From positions 1 through 26,043 of the IMG/VR virus record IMGVR_UViG_3300019886_000021: a stretch of DNA of 26,043 nucleotides; one strand, given 5' to 3'. This stretch comes from a virus. The notes beneath the pieces are model-generated. The model did not search any database, was not told where the DNA came from, and saw nothing but the letters and a program-made list of their open reading frames with translations. Position numbers and translations under genes: made by a program. The stretch's first letter is position 1; each line of letters opens with the position of its first letter. Shown here one piece after another: positions 7,620 through 15,788 of the stretch.

Positions 7620-7966
7620 TGCCCTCGACGCTCTTCCGCCGCGCCACGGCGCCGCTGCTGACGTGGCAAGATGTCGGCGGCTCGCTGGAGAGCAGCCCCG
7701 ATCCGCGCTACGTCGTCGTGAGCGCACCGCTCGGCGACGGCTCGCTGGTCATCCACGGCCAGCCGGGCGCGCCGATTCCCGCCGACGCGATCGCGACCGT
7801 CTTCGACGGCACGGCCGCCTGGACGTGGCTCGCCTACGGCGTCGGCCCGAGCGCGCTCACCGCGCGCACGTTCTGCACGCCGCATGAGTGGGCGGGCGAG
7901 CCCAGCGCGCTCGGCGTCACGCCCACGCAGTACCCGAAGCTCGCGTCCGTCGCTGTCCTCGCCTAA
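7619..7966 (+). CDS. Hypothetical protein next to fibre gene
   Basis: 115 residues, started by TGATG overlap with the fibre gene. It looks like a small all-beta protein: TWQDVGGSLE, DPRYVVVSAPLGDGSLVIHG, TAAWTWLAYG and a short tail. No family is recognised and there is no signal peptide or membrane segment. Tight coupling to the fibre gene suggests a fibre chaperone, fibre-tip or decoration component, but the sequence does not show which. Confidence 0.55.
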   Translation: MPSTLFRRATAPLLTWQDVGGSLESSPDPRYVVVSAPLGDGSLVIHGQPGAPIPADAIATVFDGTAAWTWLAYGVGPSALTARTFCTPHEWAGEPSALGVTPTQYPKLASVAVLA

Positions 7967-7978
7967 CGGAGTCCGCTC

Positions 7979-8596
7979 ATGTCGGGTAAGTCCTCGTACG
8001 CCGATGCCGTCGTCAATGCCGCCGCCGCCGCTGAAGCGGCGCTCTACAACTCGGGCAAGCTCGTGATCTACGCAGGGCCCGCGCCCGCGAGTGCCAACGC
8101 GGCCCTCGCGGGCGACACGGTGCTCGCCACACACACGTTGGCCGTGACGGCGTTCGGCGCGCCCGTCGCGGGCCTCATCACGGCCGCCGCCATCGCGGCG
8201 GTCACCATCGTCGCCTCGGGCGTGGCGAACTTTTTCCGCCTCTTCGCCGCGGACGGGGCGAGCGATTGCATGCAGGGCAACATCGCGAATCAGACGGTGA
8301 CCTTGACCGCACTCGTGGCGGTGAACGCCGTGTCGATCGCCGTCGCCGCCCTCGCGGCCCCGCTCTACGCAGGGCAAGACCTCTGGTTCAACGACGGCGG
8401 CGTGTTGAAGATCGTGAGCGTCTCGGCGATCGCGGCCGTGGGCGCAACGGCCGTGACCTGCACGGCGGTGCCCGTCGCGATCGCGAATGGGGCGGCGGCG
8501 AGCGGGTGCGTGATCGTGGGATCGCCGAACTACCAGATCGGCGCCCAGAGCGCCATCAGCGCGCTCGCCGTGCAGGTCAGCGAGAGCGGGACGTAA
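7979..8596 (+). CDS. Ala-rich phage structural protein (fibre or decoration type)
   Basis: 205 residues with a modest Shine-Dalgarno (cggag, 7967-7971). The N-terminal helix (SSYADAVVNAAAAAEAALYN) is followed by a beta domain of a type common in phage virion genes: LVIYAGPAPASA, DTVLATHTLAVTAFGAP, IVASGVANFFRLFAADGASDCMQG. Those proteins usually sit among head or tail-fibre genes and are annotated as hypothetical. The second half repeats short Ala/Val strands and has WFNDGGVLKIVSVSAIAAVG. No enzymatic motif is present. A virion component is the best guess. Confidence 0.6.
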   Translation: MSGKSSYADAVVNAAAAAEAALYNSGKLVIYAGPAPASANAALAGDTVLATHTLAVTAFGAPVAGLITAAAIAAVTIVASGVANFFRLFAADGASDCMQGNIANQTVTLTALVAVNAVSIAVAALAAPLYAGQDLWFNDGGVLKIVSVSAIAAVGATAVTCTAVPVAIANGAAASGCVIVGSPNYQIGAQSAISALAVQVSESGT

Positions 8597-8608
8597 GGGG
8601 CGCCCGAG

Positions 8609-8988
8609 ATGCCCCCTGTCGCCGTCTTCGATGTCGACGCGAGCGTCGGGCCGCTCGCGCAGGACCTCATGGGCGTCCCGATCGCGGACACACCAGAGAT
8701 CCTCGTCAACGTGCGCGGATTTCTCGCCGGCGACACGATCGCACAGGCGTCGTTCACGGCGAAGGTGGCGCCGGCGGACGCCGACAACGCGCCCACGACC
8801 GTGCAGGTCGTCTGCCACTCGGCGCGAGTGGCACCGCGTATCAGTTCGTGTTTCCCCTCTCACCCGCGCAGACCGCCGTCCTCGCCACGCTCCACGGCTA
8901 CGACATCCGCGTCTGGGTCACGCGCGCGGGCGCCACCATCGACCACACCGTACAGCGCGGGCAGATCCTCTGCCCGCTCACGGCGTAG
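8609..8988 (+). CDS. Stand-alone paralogue of the fibre N-terminal module, frame broken near 8807-8822
   Basis: From ATG 8609 the protein VAVFDVDASVGPLAQDL, VNVRGFLAGD and ASFTAKVAPADADNAPTTVQ aligns throughout with the first 66 residues of the fibre at 5805 (VALFDLDAAVGPLGQDL, SVRGFQTSD, VFTAKVALTDSDTAPTTIQ). After about 8807 the matching continuation (LGASGTAYQFVFPLSPAQ, GYDIRVWVTRAGATI) is in the -1 frame and ends at the TAG at 8986-8988. One base appears to be missing inside or beside a perfect 9-bp hairpin at 8813-8833. The intact product would be about 126 residues, one module with no carbohydrate-binding part. It may be an accessory decoration or fibre-anchor protein. Error, mutation and recoding are all open. 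Confidence 0.6.
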
Positions 8989-8990
8989 CC

Positions 8991-9554
8991 ATGTCCAGAC
9001 AGTCCCACTTCGCGCGCGCGATGCGCACGCGTCAAGACGGCTCCTCCTCTTACCTCCGAGCGCTCATGCAGCCCGTCACGATCACCAACAAGCAGGTCAT
9101 CGACCACCACCAGGCGTTGATGTTCGTCGCCGCGACGAATGGGCTGGCCGCGGTGAAGCTCTCCAAGATCCGCGCGGCCGTGAAGGCCGCGCACCAAGCC
9201 CTCACCGAGACGATCGACGCACTCGCGAAGACCCACGCGACCCTCGGCGACGACGGGAAGCCCGTTCCGAAGATCGGCCCCGTCACGCCGGCGACTGAGA
9301 CGATGCCGGAGCGACTGGGCGAGCCACAGTTCTTCCGGTTGACGAACACGCCGGCGTACGAGATGGTGCCGGATCACGAGGCGGCGTTCATCCGCGAGCT
9401 GGACGCCACGCTCGCGGCCCCGGTCGTGCTCACCGTCGCCCGGCTCACCGAGCTCGACGTCTCAGGCTTGGGCTGCGCGGGACAGAACGGCGTGCCGCAG
9501 CCGATCCCTGAGCCCGTCGCGGCGGCCGTTGCCTGTTTCACCGACGTCACGTAA
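8991..9554 (+). CDS. Hypothetical phage protein upstream of the large terminase
   Basis: 187 residues, beginning two bases after the previous stop; ATG 9066 (MQPVTITNKQ) is an alternative start. The core VTITNKQVIDHHQALMFVAA, a helical stretch with KIRAAVKAAHQALTETIDAL, then FIRELDATLAAPVVLTVARL resembles a loose group of short phage proteins (some called DUF1617) that have a helical body and an E-L-x-x-L plus beta C-terminus. The resemblance is by eye and function is unknown. It overlaps the proposed TTG start of the terminase by 26 bases. Confidence 0.5.
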   Translation: MSRQSHFARAMRTRQDGSSSYLRALMQPVTITNKQVIDHHQALMFVAATNGLAAVKLSKIRAAVKAAHQALTETIDALAKTHATLGDDGKPVPKIGPVTPATETMPERLGEPQFFRLTNTPAYEMVPDHEAAFIRELDATLAAPVVLTVARLTELDVSGLGCAGQNGVPQPIPEPVAAAVACFTDVT

Positions 9555-11169
9555 CGGGCGCGGGCTCGACGCCGCGCGCGCCGAGGCGATCGAGGACGAA
9601 GTCGCGCGGCGCTCCTTCCCAGGCTGGGCGCGCCAGCGGTTTCACATCCTCAACAAACGCGAACGCGACGAGCTCCTCGTCCTGAACCGCCCACAGCGCG
9701 AGCTCCTGGCGGCCGAAGCGCGCATGCTGCACGAGGCCGGCCGCGCGCGCCTCATGGCGCTGAAAGGTCGCCAAGGCGGCGTGACCACGTATGCGCAGGC
9801 CCGGGCGCTCCACGCGGTCTTCGAGGAGTACGGCGCCGCGGCGCTCACGGTCGCCGACACCGGCCAGCGCACCACCGACATCTTCGACAAGGTCACTGGC
9901 TACGCCGTCCAGCGCTACGATCCGAGGAAGCGTCCGGTGCTCGGCAAGGCACGCACCCACGAGATCACCGTGCCCGCGCTCTCCTCCTCGTTCTACACGG
10001 CGACCGCGGGGACGGGGGACACCGGCCTCGGGCTCACGCTCCGCCGCATTCACGGCTCGGAGTTTGCGTTCTGGGAGAAGCCCCGGGCGACCTTGAACGC
10101 GATGGCGCCCTCGGTGAACCGCGACGGCACGACGATTCTCCTGGAGACCACGGCCTCGGTGTTCGGCTCCGAGGCTCACGCCTTCTGGCGTGAGGCGCGC
10201 GACGGGAAAAATGGCTACCGCGCGATCTTTATTCCGTGGTGGCTCTGCGATCCGCTGACCTATCGCGCCCCGCTCGGTGCACCCGATGAGCTCGGCCGCT
10301 TGGAAGAGGACGAGACGCTCCTCCACACGCGGCACGGCGTCACGCTCGAGGAACTTAAGTGGCGCCGGCTCCAGATCCGGGAGTACGGCGGCCGTGACGA
10401 GTTCCTGCAGCAATACCCCGAGGACGACGAGAGCTGCTGGCTCTCCGCGGGCGGCATGTACTTCAGCGGCGAGCACCTCAAGGCCCTGCTCTTGCAGGCG
10501 CCGGCGCCGCTCCGCATCGAGCGCGGTGGCGAGCTCGAAGTGTTCAGCGAACTCCAGGCACGGGAACGCGCGATCGGCGGCTGCGACACGGCCGAGGGCG
10601 TCGGCGGCGACAGCGCGACGATCGTCTTTCGCGCGTTCCCGTCGTGGCGGCTTTTGCGCACCTACACGTCGAACACGGTCCGGCCGAAAGAGTTCGCCGC
10701 CATCGTGAATGAAGAGGCGCGTGGCTTGGGGCGCGCCTTCCTCGTCATCGAGAAGAACATGCACGGCATCACCGTGCTCACCCATCTCCGCGACGATCAC
10801 CGCTACCCGGTCCAGGCGCTCTATCACCGGCAGCCGTTGGACCAAGCGCAGCGCGAGGCGGGGGCGCGGATCGGGTGGGCCACGACGGAAGAATCGAAGC
10901 CGCTCATGCTCAGCGCCGGGCGTGAGCTGCTCACCGCCGCCGTCGCAGGCCACGCCGGCGTGCCGTGCGCCGCCGTACTGCGCGACGCGTTCCAAGTCAG
11001 GCGCGACGACAAGGGGAGGTACGACCTGAACGGCAAGGATCTGCTCGTCGCGGAGATGCTGTGCTGGCTCGGTCGTACGCCCGCGCCTGGCGGCGCGAGC
11101 GGCTTCGCGGATTTCGCGCGGGCCAAGCGCGCCAAGCCGATCGCAGAACCGGAGAGCGACGGCTTCTAA
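9529..11169 (+). CDS. terL: Terminase large subunit
   Basis: 546 residues from a TTG; no ATG or GTG lies upstream in frame before conserved sequence, so the exact start is uncertain. The ATPase domain has a Walker A variant LKGRQGGVTT (78-87), Walker B region RIHGSEFAFWE (173-183) and coupling motif TTILLETTAS (201-210). EFLQQYPEDDESCWLSAG links to an RNase H-like nuclease domain with IGGCDTAEGVGGDSA (D353), FLVIEKNMHG (E408) and KDLLVAEML (D504), the expected three acidic metal ligands. It pumps DNA into the prohead and makes the cuts at the start and end of packaging. Fibre-like genes separate it from the small subunit. A gap of 92 bases follows. Confidence 0.93.
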   Translation: MPVSPTSRNGRGLDAARAEAIEDEVARRSFPGWARQRFHILNKRERDELLVLNRPQRELLAAEARMLHEAGRARLMALKGRQGGVTTYAQARALHAVFEEYGAAALTVADTGQRTTDIFDKVTGYAVQRYDPRKRPVLGKARTHEITVPALSSSFYTATAGTGDTGLGLTLRRIHGSEFAFWEKPRATLNAMAPSVNRDGTTILLETTASVFGSEAHAFWREARDGKNGYRAIFIPWWLCDPLTYRAPLGAPDELGRLEEDETLLHTRHGVTLEELKWRRLQIREYGGRDEFLQQYPEDDESCWLSAGGMYFSGEHLKALLLQAPAPLRIERGGELEVFSELQARERAIGGCDTAEGVGGDSATIVFRAFPSWRLLRTYTSNTVRPKEFAAIVNEEARGLGRAFLVIEKNMHGITVLTHLRDDHRYPVQALYHRQPLDQAQREAGARIGWATTEESKPLMLSAGRELLTAAVAGHAGVPCAAVLRDAFQVRRDDKGRYDLNGKDLLVAEMLCWLGRTPAPGGASGFADFARAKRAKPIAEPESDGF

Positions 11170-11261
11170 GGCGCGCTCTTGCCCACCGCGCCGGTGGCCG
11201 CAGGTTGCGGATACCGGTTTCGATATCGCCACTCTCGACTCTCGCTTGCGAGGACTCGGTC

Positions 11262-11780
11262 ATGCCGCTCCCCAACTTCACGTATCTCGCCCCGCCGGGC
11301 CTGACGCCAGGCTCCACCGTCCAGCTCCACGACGGCACGACGGTCGTGGTCAGCGCGGCCGGCACGGTGGTGGCCTCGTCCCTGTACTACAACGAGCTGG
11401 AGACCTCAGGGTTCACCGCCCTCGTGGCGACCGCCGCGAAGTACACGGCCAACGTCACGGTCGGCGCAACCGTGGCCGCCGTGGGCGACTTGACAGGTGC
11501 GTCCCAGTGCGTCGCGACCTACTCGGCGGTTGGTGCGGCGAACTTGACGACGCGCACCGCCGCGCAGATGATCGCCGACGGTGGCCTCGCGATCGGGCAG
11601 ACCTACGTCCTCCGCCTCATCAACTCCAGCGCCGGCATCACCACGGTGGTGGGCGGGACTGGCGTGACGATCACCGGCACGGCGACGCTCGCGGTGGGCT
11701 CCTTCCGCGATTTCATCGTCACCGTCACCGGCGCGGCCGCGATGACGTTCCAGAGCGCCGGCACCGGCACCACCTCGTAA
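11262..11780 (+). CDS. Beta-rich decoration-like structural protein
   Basis: 172 residues; gcgagga (11248-11254) is a fair Shine-Dalgarno seven bases before the ATG. The N-terminal part has FTYLAPPGLTPGSTVQLHDG. The C-terminal domain, with TAAQMIADGGLAIGQTYVLR, SSAGITTVVGGTGVTITGTA and FRDFIVTVTGAAAMTFQSAG, is a beta-sandwich-like repeat I know from many phage head or decoration genes. Its place just before the portal fits a head component. No cysteine, signal or membrane segment is evident. Confidence 0.62.
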   Translation: MPLPNFTYLAPPGLTPGSTVQLHDGTTVVVSAAGTVVASSLYYNELETSGFTALVATAAKYTANVTVGATVAAVGDLTGASQCVATYSAVGAANLTTRTAAQMIADGGLAIGQTYVLRLINSSAGITTVVGGTGVTITGTATLAVGSFRDFIVTVTGAAAMTFQSAGTGTTS

Positions 11781-11794
11781 CGGAAGCGCTGACA

Positions 11795-11819
11795 CGCGTC
11801 GGGCTTCGTCCCCGACGCG
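11795..11819 (+). terminator. G+C-rich hairpin before the portal gene
   Basis: cgcgtcggg and cccgacgcg form a perfect 9-bp stem with a 7-base loop, 14 bases past the decoration gene stop. No T run follows, so a classic intrinsic terminator is doubtful; it could be a weak terminator or an RNA stability or processing element. Confidence 0.4.
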
Positions 11820-11850
11820 CGTCTGCGCCCGGGCCCTCTCATGGCGTCGC

Positions 11851-14133
11851 ATGGCTAGTCCCTCCGGTAAAGGCGGCATCGTGACGCGCTTCGCCAGCGC
11901 GGTCATTGATCGCATCACAGGGCGGGTGCCGAATGATCCGGTCGCGCTCGGTGCGCGCGCGCTCACCGCGGCCGACGGCCCCGAGGGACGCGACGCGTTC
12001 GAGGGCGGCGACCGCCCGTACTTCCCGCCGGGTCGGCCGCTCCGGCCCGTTGCGCCGAAAGGGTCGACCACCGGTCGGCGGTGGGATTACCCGAGCTTCA
12101 TCAACCTCACGTATGCGCCGCGCGCCGAGCCCGGTGAGAACGCGATCGGGTTCAAGACGCTCCGCGTGCTGGCGGACCCCGCCGAGGGCGGCCTCGACGT
12201 GCTGCGGCTCGCGATCGAAACGCGGAAGGATCAGTTCGCGGCGCAGAAGTGGGCGATCCGCGGCCGGGCTCGCGGGGACAACGGCGGGAAGACGGCGCGG
12301 CAAGTGGAGGAGTGGCTCCGCCGCCCCGACGGCATCAACCCGTTCGGCGTGTGGGTGCGCATGGTGCTCGAGGATCATTACGTGCTGGATGCGCCGACGA
12401 TCTTCTGTTCCACGCATGGCGGCCGCCCGCTCTTCGAAGTCGTCGACGGCGCGACGATGAAGCTCGTGATCGACACGGCCGGGCGCCGGCCGCAGCCACC
12501 CTTGCCCGCCTTTCAGCAGGTCATCAAAGGCACGCCGGCCGAGTTCTACACGGCGGACGAAGTGGGCTATTACCCCTACAACCTGCGCCCGAACAAGCTC
12601 TACGGCATGGGCCGCGTCGAGCAGGTGCTGACGACGGTGAACATCGCGCTGAACCGTCAACTCTCGCAGCTCTCGTTCTACACGCAGGGCACGCTGCCGG
12701 ACGCGTTGATCTCGCTGCCGAAAGAATGGACGATGGAGCAGATCGACGATTACCAGAAATGGTTCGACGCGCTGCTGACGGGCGACGTCGCCGAACGCCG
12801 GAAGGCGTTCTTCATTCCCGACGGCGCGAAACCCGTCTTCACGAAAGAGCCCGCGCTCAAGGAAGAGATCGACGAGTGGATCGTACGCGTCATCTGCTAC
12901 TGCTTCTCGCTGCCGCCGACGGCGTTCGTGCGCCAGATGAACCGCGCCACGGCCGAGAACGCGAAGCAGCAGGCGCAGGAAGAAGGACTCGAACCCGACA
13001 AGCTCTGGTTCAAGGACGTGATGGACGATCTGCTTCAGCGCATGGGCCAGCCCGGGCTCGAGTGGTATTGGGAAGACGAAGAGATCGTCGATCCGCAGGT
13101 GAAGGCGACGGTTGCCGTGTCGCTCTACGGCGGGGCGGCCGGCACGAGCAAACCGATCATGACCTTGGCCGAAGTGCGCGAGATGATGAACCTGAGCCCG
13201 GCGACCGCGGAGCAGCTGCTCGAGCTCCAGCCGCCGGCACCCGAGCCTGAGCCCGGCGACGATGGTGGCAACGGAAACGGGAACGGGAACGGCAATGGCG
13301 ACGGGACGCCCCTGCGCGTAGTGAAAGCGGCCGGGAGCAACGGCCGCGGGAGGTCCCTTCGATCGCTGGAACCGTCTGCGCGGATACGAAAAGCCGTAAG
13401 CGAGGCGATCGGGGCGACCGCGCGCACCGCGTTCCGCGCGCAGTTGGACGCCCTCCACCAGGCGCTCGGCGCCGCGCACGTAGGGAAAGCCACCGGCAGC
13501 GAACCCGTGACCGACGAGACGCTCGAGCAGCTGCGGAAGGCGCTCGAGGCGTTCTCGTGGGACGCGGCCGGGCAGGAGGCACTCCGGTCGGCGCTCGCGG
13601 ACATGGCGGCGGACCAATCCACGGCGGCGATCGAGCAGCTGCGGGACTATCTCCCCGGTGGCGACGATGAGATCGCCACCCTGCTGCGCCAGGCGAACGA
13701 GGAGAGTGTCCGCTGGGCCGAGACGCGCGTCGGCAACCTGGTCACCGGCGTGTCGGAGACGACGCAGCACGCGATCAACCAGCTGGTCGCCGACGCGATC
13801 CGTGACGGCGAGACGAACGAGGAGCTCGCCCGCACGCTCAGCGACGTGTTCCAGTTCTCGGACGACCGCGCGCTGCTGATCGCGCGCACGGAGACGGCGA
13901 AGGCCGAGACGATGGGCGCCTTGATCGGCTATCGGGCGTCGGGCGTCGTGGAGCAGAAAGAATGGCTCGCCAGCCCCGACGCGTGCGACGACTGCGCGGA
14001 GCTCGACGGCCAGATCGTCGCCGTGGACGACGTCTTTTCCAACGGCGAGGACGGGCCGCCAGATCACCCGAATTGCGTGTGTGTCCTCCTGCCCGTGGTC
14101 GGCACCGCCGCCACGGCCGCCACGACATCTTAG
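11851..14133 (+). CDS. Portal protein fused to a MuF (head morphogenesis) domain
   Basis: 760 residues; an ATG ten bases upstream (11841) meets a stop after five codons, so 11851 is used. Residues of about 60-440 form an SPP1/DUF935-like portal: FKTLRVLADPAEGGLDVLRL, ETRKDQFAAQKW, GRVEQVLTTVNIALNRQLSQ, VICYCFSLPPTAFV and NRATAENAKQQAQEEGL. A linker of repeated Asn-Gly (about 471-484) leads to helices and a C-terminal MuF region (ARTETAKAETMGALIGYRAS, SPDACDDCAELDGQ, DDVF, PPDHPNCVC) with C712, C715, C742 and C744 as a likely metal site. The portal forms the dodecameric DNA channel; MuF domains act inside the procapsid. The fusion is known in other phages. Confidence 0.9.
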   Translation: MASPSGKGGIVTRFASAVIDRITGRVPNDPVALGARALTAADGPEGRDAFEGGDRPYFPPGRPLRPVAPKGSTTGRRWDYPSFINLTYAPRAEPGENAIGFKTLRVLADPAEGGLDVLRLAIETRKDQFAAQKWAIRGRARGDNGGKTARQVEEWLRRPDGINPFGVWVRMVLEDHYVLDAPTIFCSTHGGRPLFEVVDGATMKLVIDTAGRRPQPPLPAFQQVIKGTPAEFYTADEVGYYPYNLRPNKLYGMGRVEQVLTTVNIALNRQLSQLSFYTQGTLPDALISLPKEWTMEQIDDYQKWFDALLTGDVAERRKAFFIPDGAKPVFTKEPALKEEIDEWIVRVICYCFSLPPTAFVRQMNRATAENAKQQAQEEGLEPDKLWFKDVMDDLLQRMGQPGLEWYWEDEEIVDPQVKATVAVSLYGGAAGTSKPIMTLAEVREMMNLSPATAEQLLELQPPAPEPEPGDDGGNGNGNGNGNGDGTPLRVVKAAGSNGRGRSLRSLEPSARIRKAVSEAIGATARTAFRAQLDALHQALGAAHVGKATGSEPVTDETLEQLRKALEAFSWDAAGQEALRSALADMAADQSTAAIEQLRDYLPGGDDEIATLLRQANEESVRWAETRVGNLVTGVSETTQHAINQLVADAIRDGETNEELARTLSDVFQFSDDRALLIARTETAKAETMGALIGYRASGVVEQKEWLASPDACDDCAELDGQIVAVDDVFSNGEDGPPDHPNCVCVLLPVVGTAATAATTS

Positions 14134-14176
14134 GCGGCGTCTTGTCCACCGTCCTGGGCGCCGTATTCATGCGTCC

Positions 14177-15718
14177 ATGCCCGGTGCCGCGCTCCAGCTC
14201 TTCATCCCGTTCACCAAAGTCGACGAGGAACGTCGCGAGGTGGCAGGGCGCCTGACGCAGGAGATGGTGGACCGGGACCGCGAGATCATGGACTTCGAGA
14301 CCTCGCGCCCCTATTTCGAGGCGTGGTCGGACTGGTTCGGCAAGGCGACCGACGGGAAGAGCCTCGGCAACCTGCGCGTGATGCACCGCAAGGACATCGC
14401 CGCCGGCCGCCTGACGAACATCACGTTCGACGACGAGACGAAGGCGATCGACATCGTCGCGCATGTCGACGACGACGCCGAATGGGCGAAGTGCATGGCC
14501 GGCACCTACACCGGCTTCTCCGCCGGCGGCAGCGTCGTCCGGAAGTGGAGCGAGCCGGGCAGCCCAGGCGTCAAGCGCTTCACGGCGAACCCGACCGAGG
14601 CGAGCCTCGCGGATTTCCCGGCCGTCCCGACCGCGACGTTCACGCTCGTGAAAGTCGGCGGCGCCACGGAAGAACGCCATTTCGCGAAGATCGCCGCGCG
14701 CACCGACGTCGACCCGAAGGAAGGGAAGGACACGTACGGGTCCGTCGAGTTCGCCGATCCGACCAACAAGAAATATCCGATCGACACCGAAGCGCACGTG
14801 CGCGCCGCGTGGGCCTACATCAACATGCCGAAGAACGCCGCGAAGTACTCGAGCGCCGACGTCGAGGCGATCAAGGGTCGCATCGAAGCGGCGGCGAAGA
14901 AGCACGGCATCACGATCGCGAAGGTCGCCACGGCGGACGGCGCCGCGTTCGCGAAGGGCCTCTACGACGTCGGCCGCCTGGCCGAGCTCGTCCAGTCGCT
15001 CGTGTATCTCCGCGACTGCTCTGCCAACGAAGCGCTCTACGAGCAGGACGGCTCCGGCCTCCCGGCGATGCTCAACGAACACGTGCAGGGCCTCGCGGAA
15101 TGTCTCCGCGCGATGGTGGACGAAGAAACCGCGGAGCTTGCTCAACTCACCGCACTCGAGGGAACGATCATGGAGAACAAGACCACGACCGGCGCCGGCG
15201 AACCCTTCACGAAGGCGCATCTCGAAGCCCATATGAAAGGGCTCGCCAAGGCACATAAGAGCGCCGTGGCGCTCCACAAGGCGGTCGGCGAGCATGCCGA
15301 GCACCTGGGCTCGATGGTCGAGAGCTCCGACGCCGAGAAGATCGCCGGCAGCGCGGGCAGCGCGGACGACTTCCAGAAGGTCGCCGACCGTGTCACAGCG
15401 CTCGAGGCCGAACTCAAGAAAACGGTCGGCGAGCGCGATGAGCTCGCGAAGACCGCGAAGGAACTCGCCGAACTCGGCGAGCAGCTGGTCGGTACGCGGC
15501 GCGCGGCGCTCCGCATCGTCGGCAAGGACGCAGACGATGGCGGCGCCGGCGGTGAGTCGACCAAGACGGCCAGCGGCGACCCGCTCGACCAGACGATCGC
15601 CGACACCACGCTCTCGCCCGAGGACCGCGCGAAGGCCGCCTTCAAGAAGGCCTTCCAGAACCCGCACGTGCAGGAGCTCGACTTCGGCAAGGCCGCGAAG
15701 GCCGCGGGCGCGAAGTAA
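14177..15718 (+). CDS. Prohead protease fused to a scaffold-like coiled coil (XkdF-like)
   Basis: 513 residues. The N-terminal domain matches XkdF-like serine proteases: LFIPFTKVDEERREVAGRLT, DRDREIMDFE, RVMHRKDIAAGRLTNI with likely catalytic H70, and GTYTGFSAGGSVV with likely S115. A middle segment at about 175-245 (TDVDPKEGKDTYG, PTNKKYPIDTEAHVRAAWAY, KNAAKYS) is often found in these proteins. The C-terminal third is helical with a heptad stretch at 397-438 (FQKVADRVTALEAELKK), the expected scaffold, ending in a basic tail that may bind capsid protein. The protease would cleave the scaffold and capsid during maturation. An internal ATG (residue 332) may make the scaffold alone. Confidence 0.82.
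   Translation: MPGAALQLFIPFTKVDEERREVAGRLTQEMVDRDREIMDFETSRPYFEAWSDWFGKATDGKSLGNLRVMHRKDIAAGRLTNITFDDETKAIDIVAHVDDDAEWAKCMAGTYTGFSAGGSVVRKWSEPGSPGVKRFTANPTEASLADFPAVPTATFTLVKVGGATEERHFAKIAARTDVDPKEGKDTYGSVEFADPTNKKYPIDTEAHVRAAWAYINMPKNAAKYSSADVEAIKGRIEAAAKKHGITIAKVATADGAAFAKGLYDVGRLAELVQSLVYLRDCSANEALYEQDGSGLPAMLNEHVQGLAECLRAMVDEETAELAQLTALEGTIMENKTTTGAGEPFTKAHLEAHMKGLAKAHKSAVALHKAVGEHAEHLGSMVESSDAEKIAGSAGSADDFQKVADRVTALEAELKKTVGERDELAKTAKELAELGEQLVGTRRAALRIVGKDADDGGAGGESTKTASGDPLDQTIADTTLSPEDRAKAAFKKAFQNPHVQELDFGKAAKAAGAK
15170..15718 (+). CDS. Possible separate scaffold from an internal in-frame start
   Basis: ATG 15170 is in frame with the protease gene and is preceded by gaggga (15158-15163) six bases upstream, as good a Shine-Dalgarno as any in the window. 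The product (182 residues, starting MENKTTTGAG) would contain only the helical scaffold part with its coiled coil and basic end. Lambda makes its scaffold Nu3 the same way from gene C. That this start is used here is inference. Confidence 0.4.
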   Translation: MENKTTTGAGEPFTKAHLEAHMKGLAKAHKSAVALHKAVGEHAEHLGSMVESSDAEKIAGSAGSADDFQKVADRVTALEAELKKTVGERDELAKTAKELAELGEQLVGTRRAALRIVGKDADDGGAGGESTKTASGDPLDQTIADTTLSPEDRAKAAFKKAFQNPHVQELDFGKAAKAAGAK

Positions 15719-15788
15719 ATAGCGCGCGCGCGCGCCCAGACCCTCTCTCTTGCACCACGACCCCAACCGGCAGCAGCAGCCACAGGCC

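Noticed and set aside
11170-11261. Gap between terminase and decoration gene examined for cos site, promoter or small RNA
   Set aside because: Only short imperfect inverted repeats and the downstream gene's ribosome site are visible; no clear promoter boxes.
11839-14067. Very long open frame on the minus strand opposite the portal gene, and similar ones at 1536-3365, 9547-11232, 13838-15895 and 20552-22405
   Set aside because: They are antisense to well-recognised genes; their proteins are Arg/His/Leu/Gly-rich with no domain. Long antisense frames are expected in G+C-rich coding DNA.
14116-14138. gccgcc and ggcggc inverted repeat over the portal stop
   Set aside because: Only a 6-bp stem with an 11-base loop and no T run; common by chance at this base composition.
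15722-15735. Alternating GC tract (seven gc units), possible Z-DNA
   Set aside because: Only 14 bases in a G+C-rich genome between two genes; no further support.
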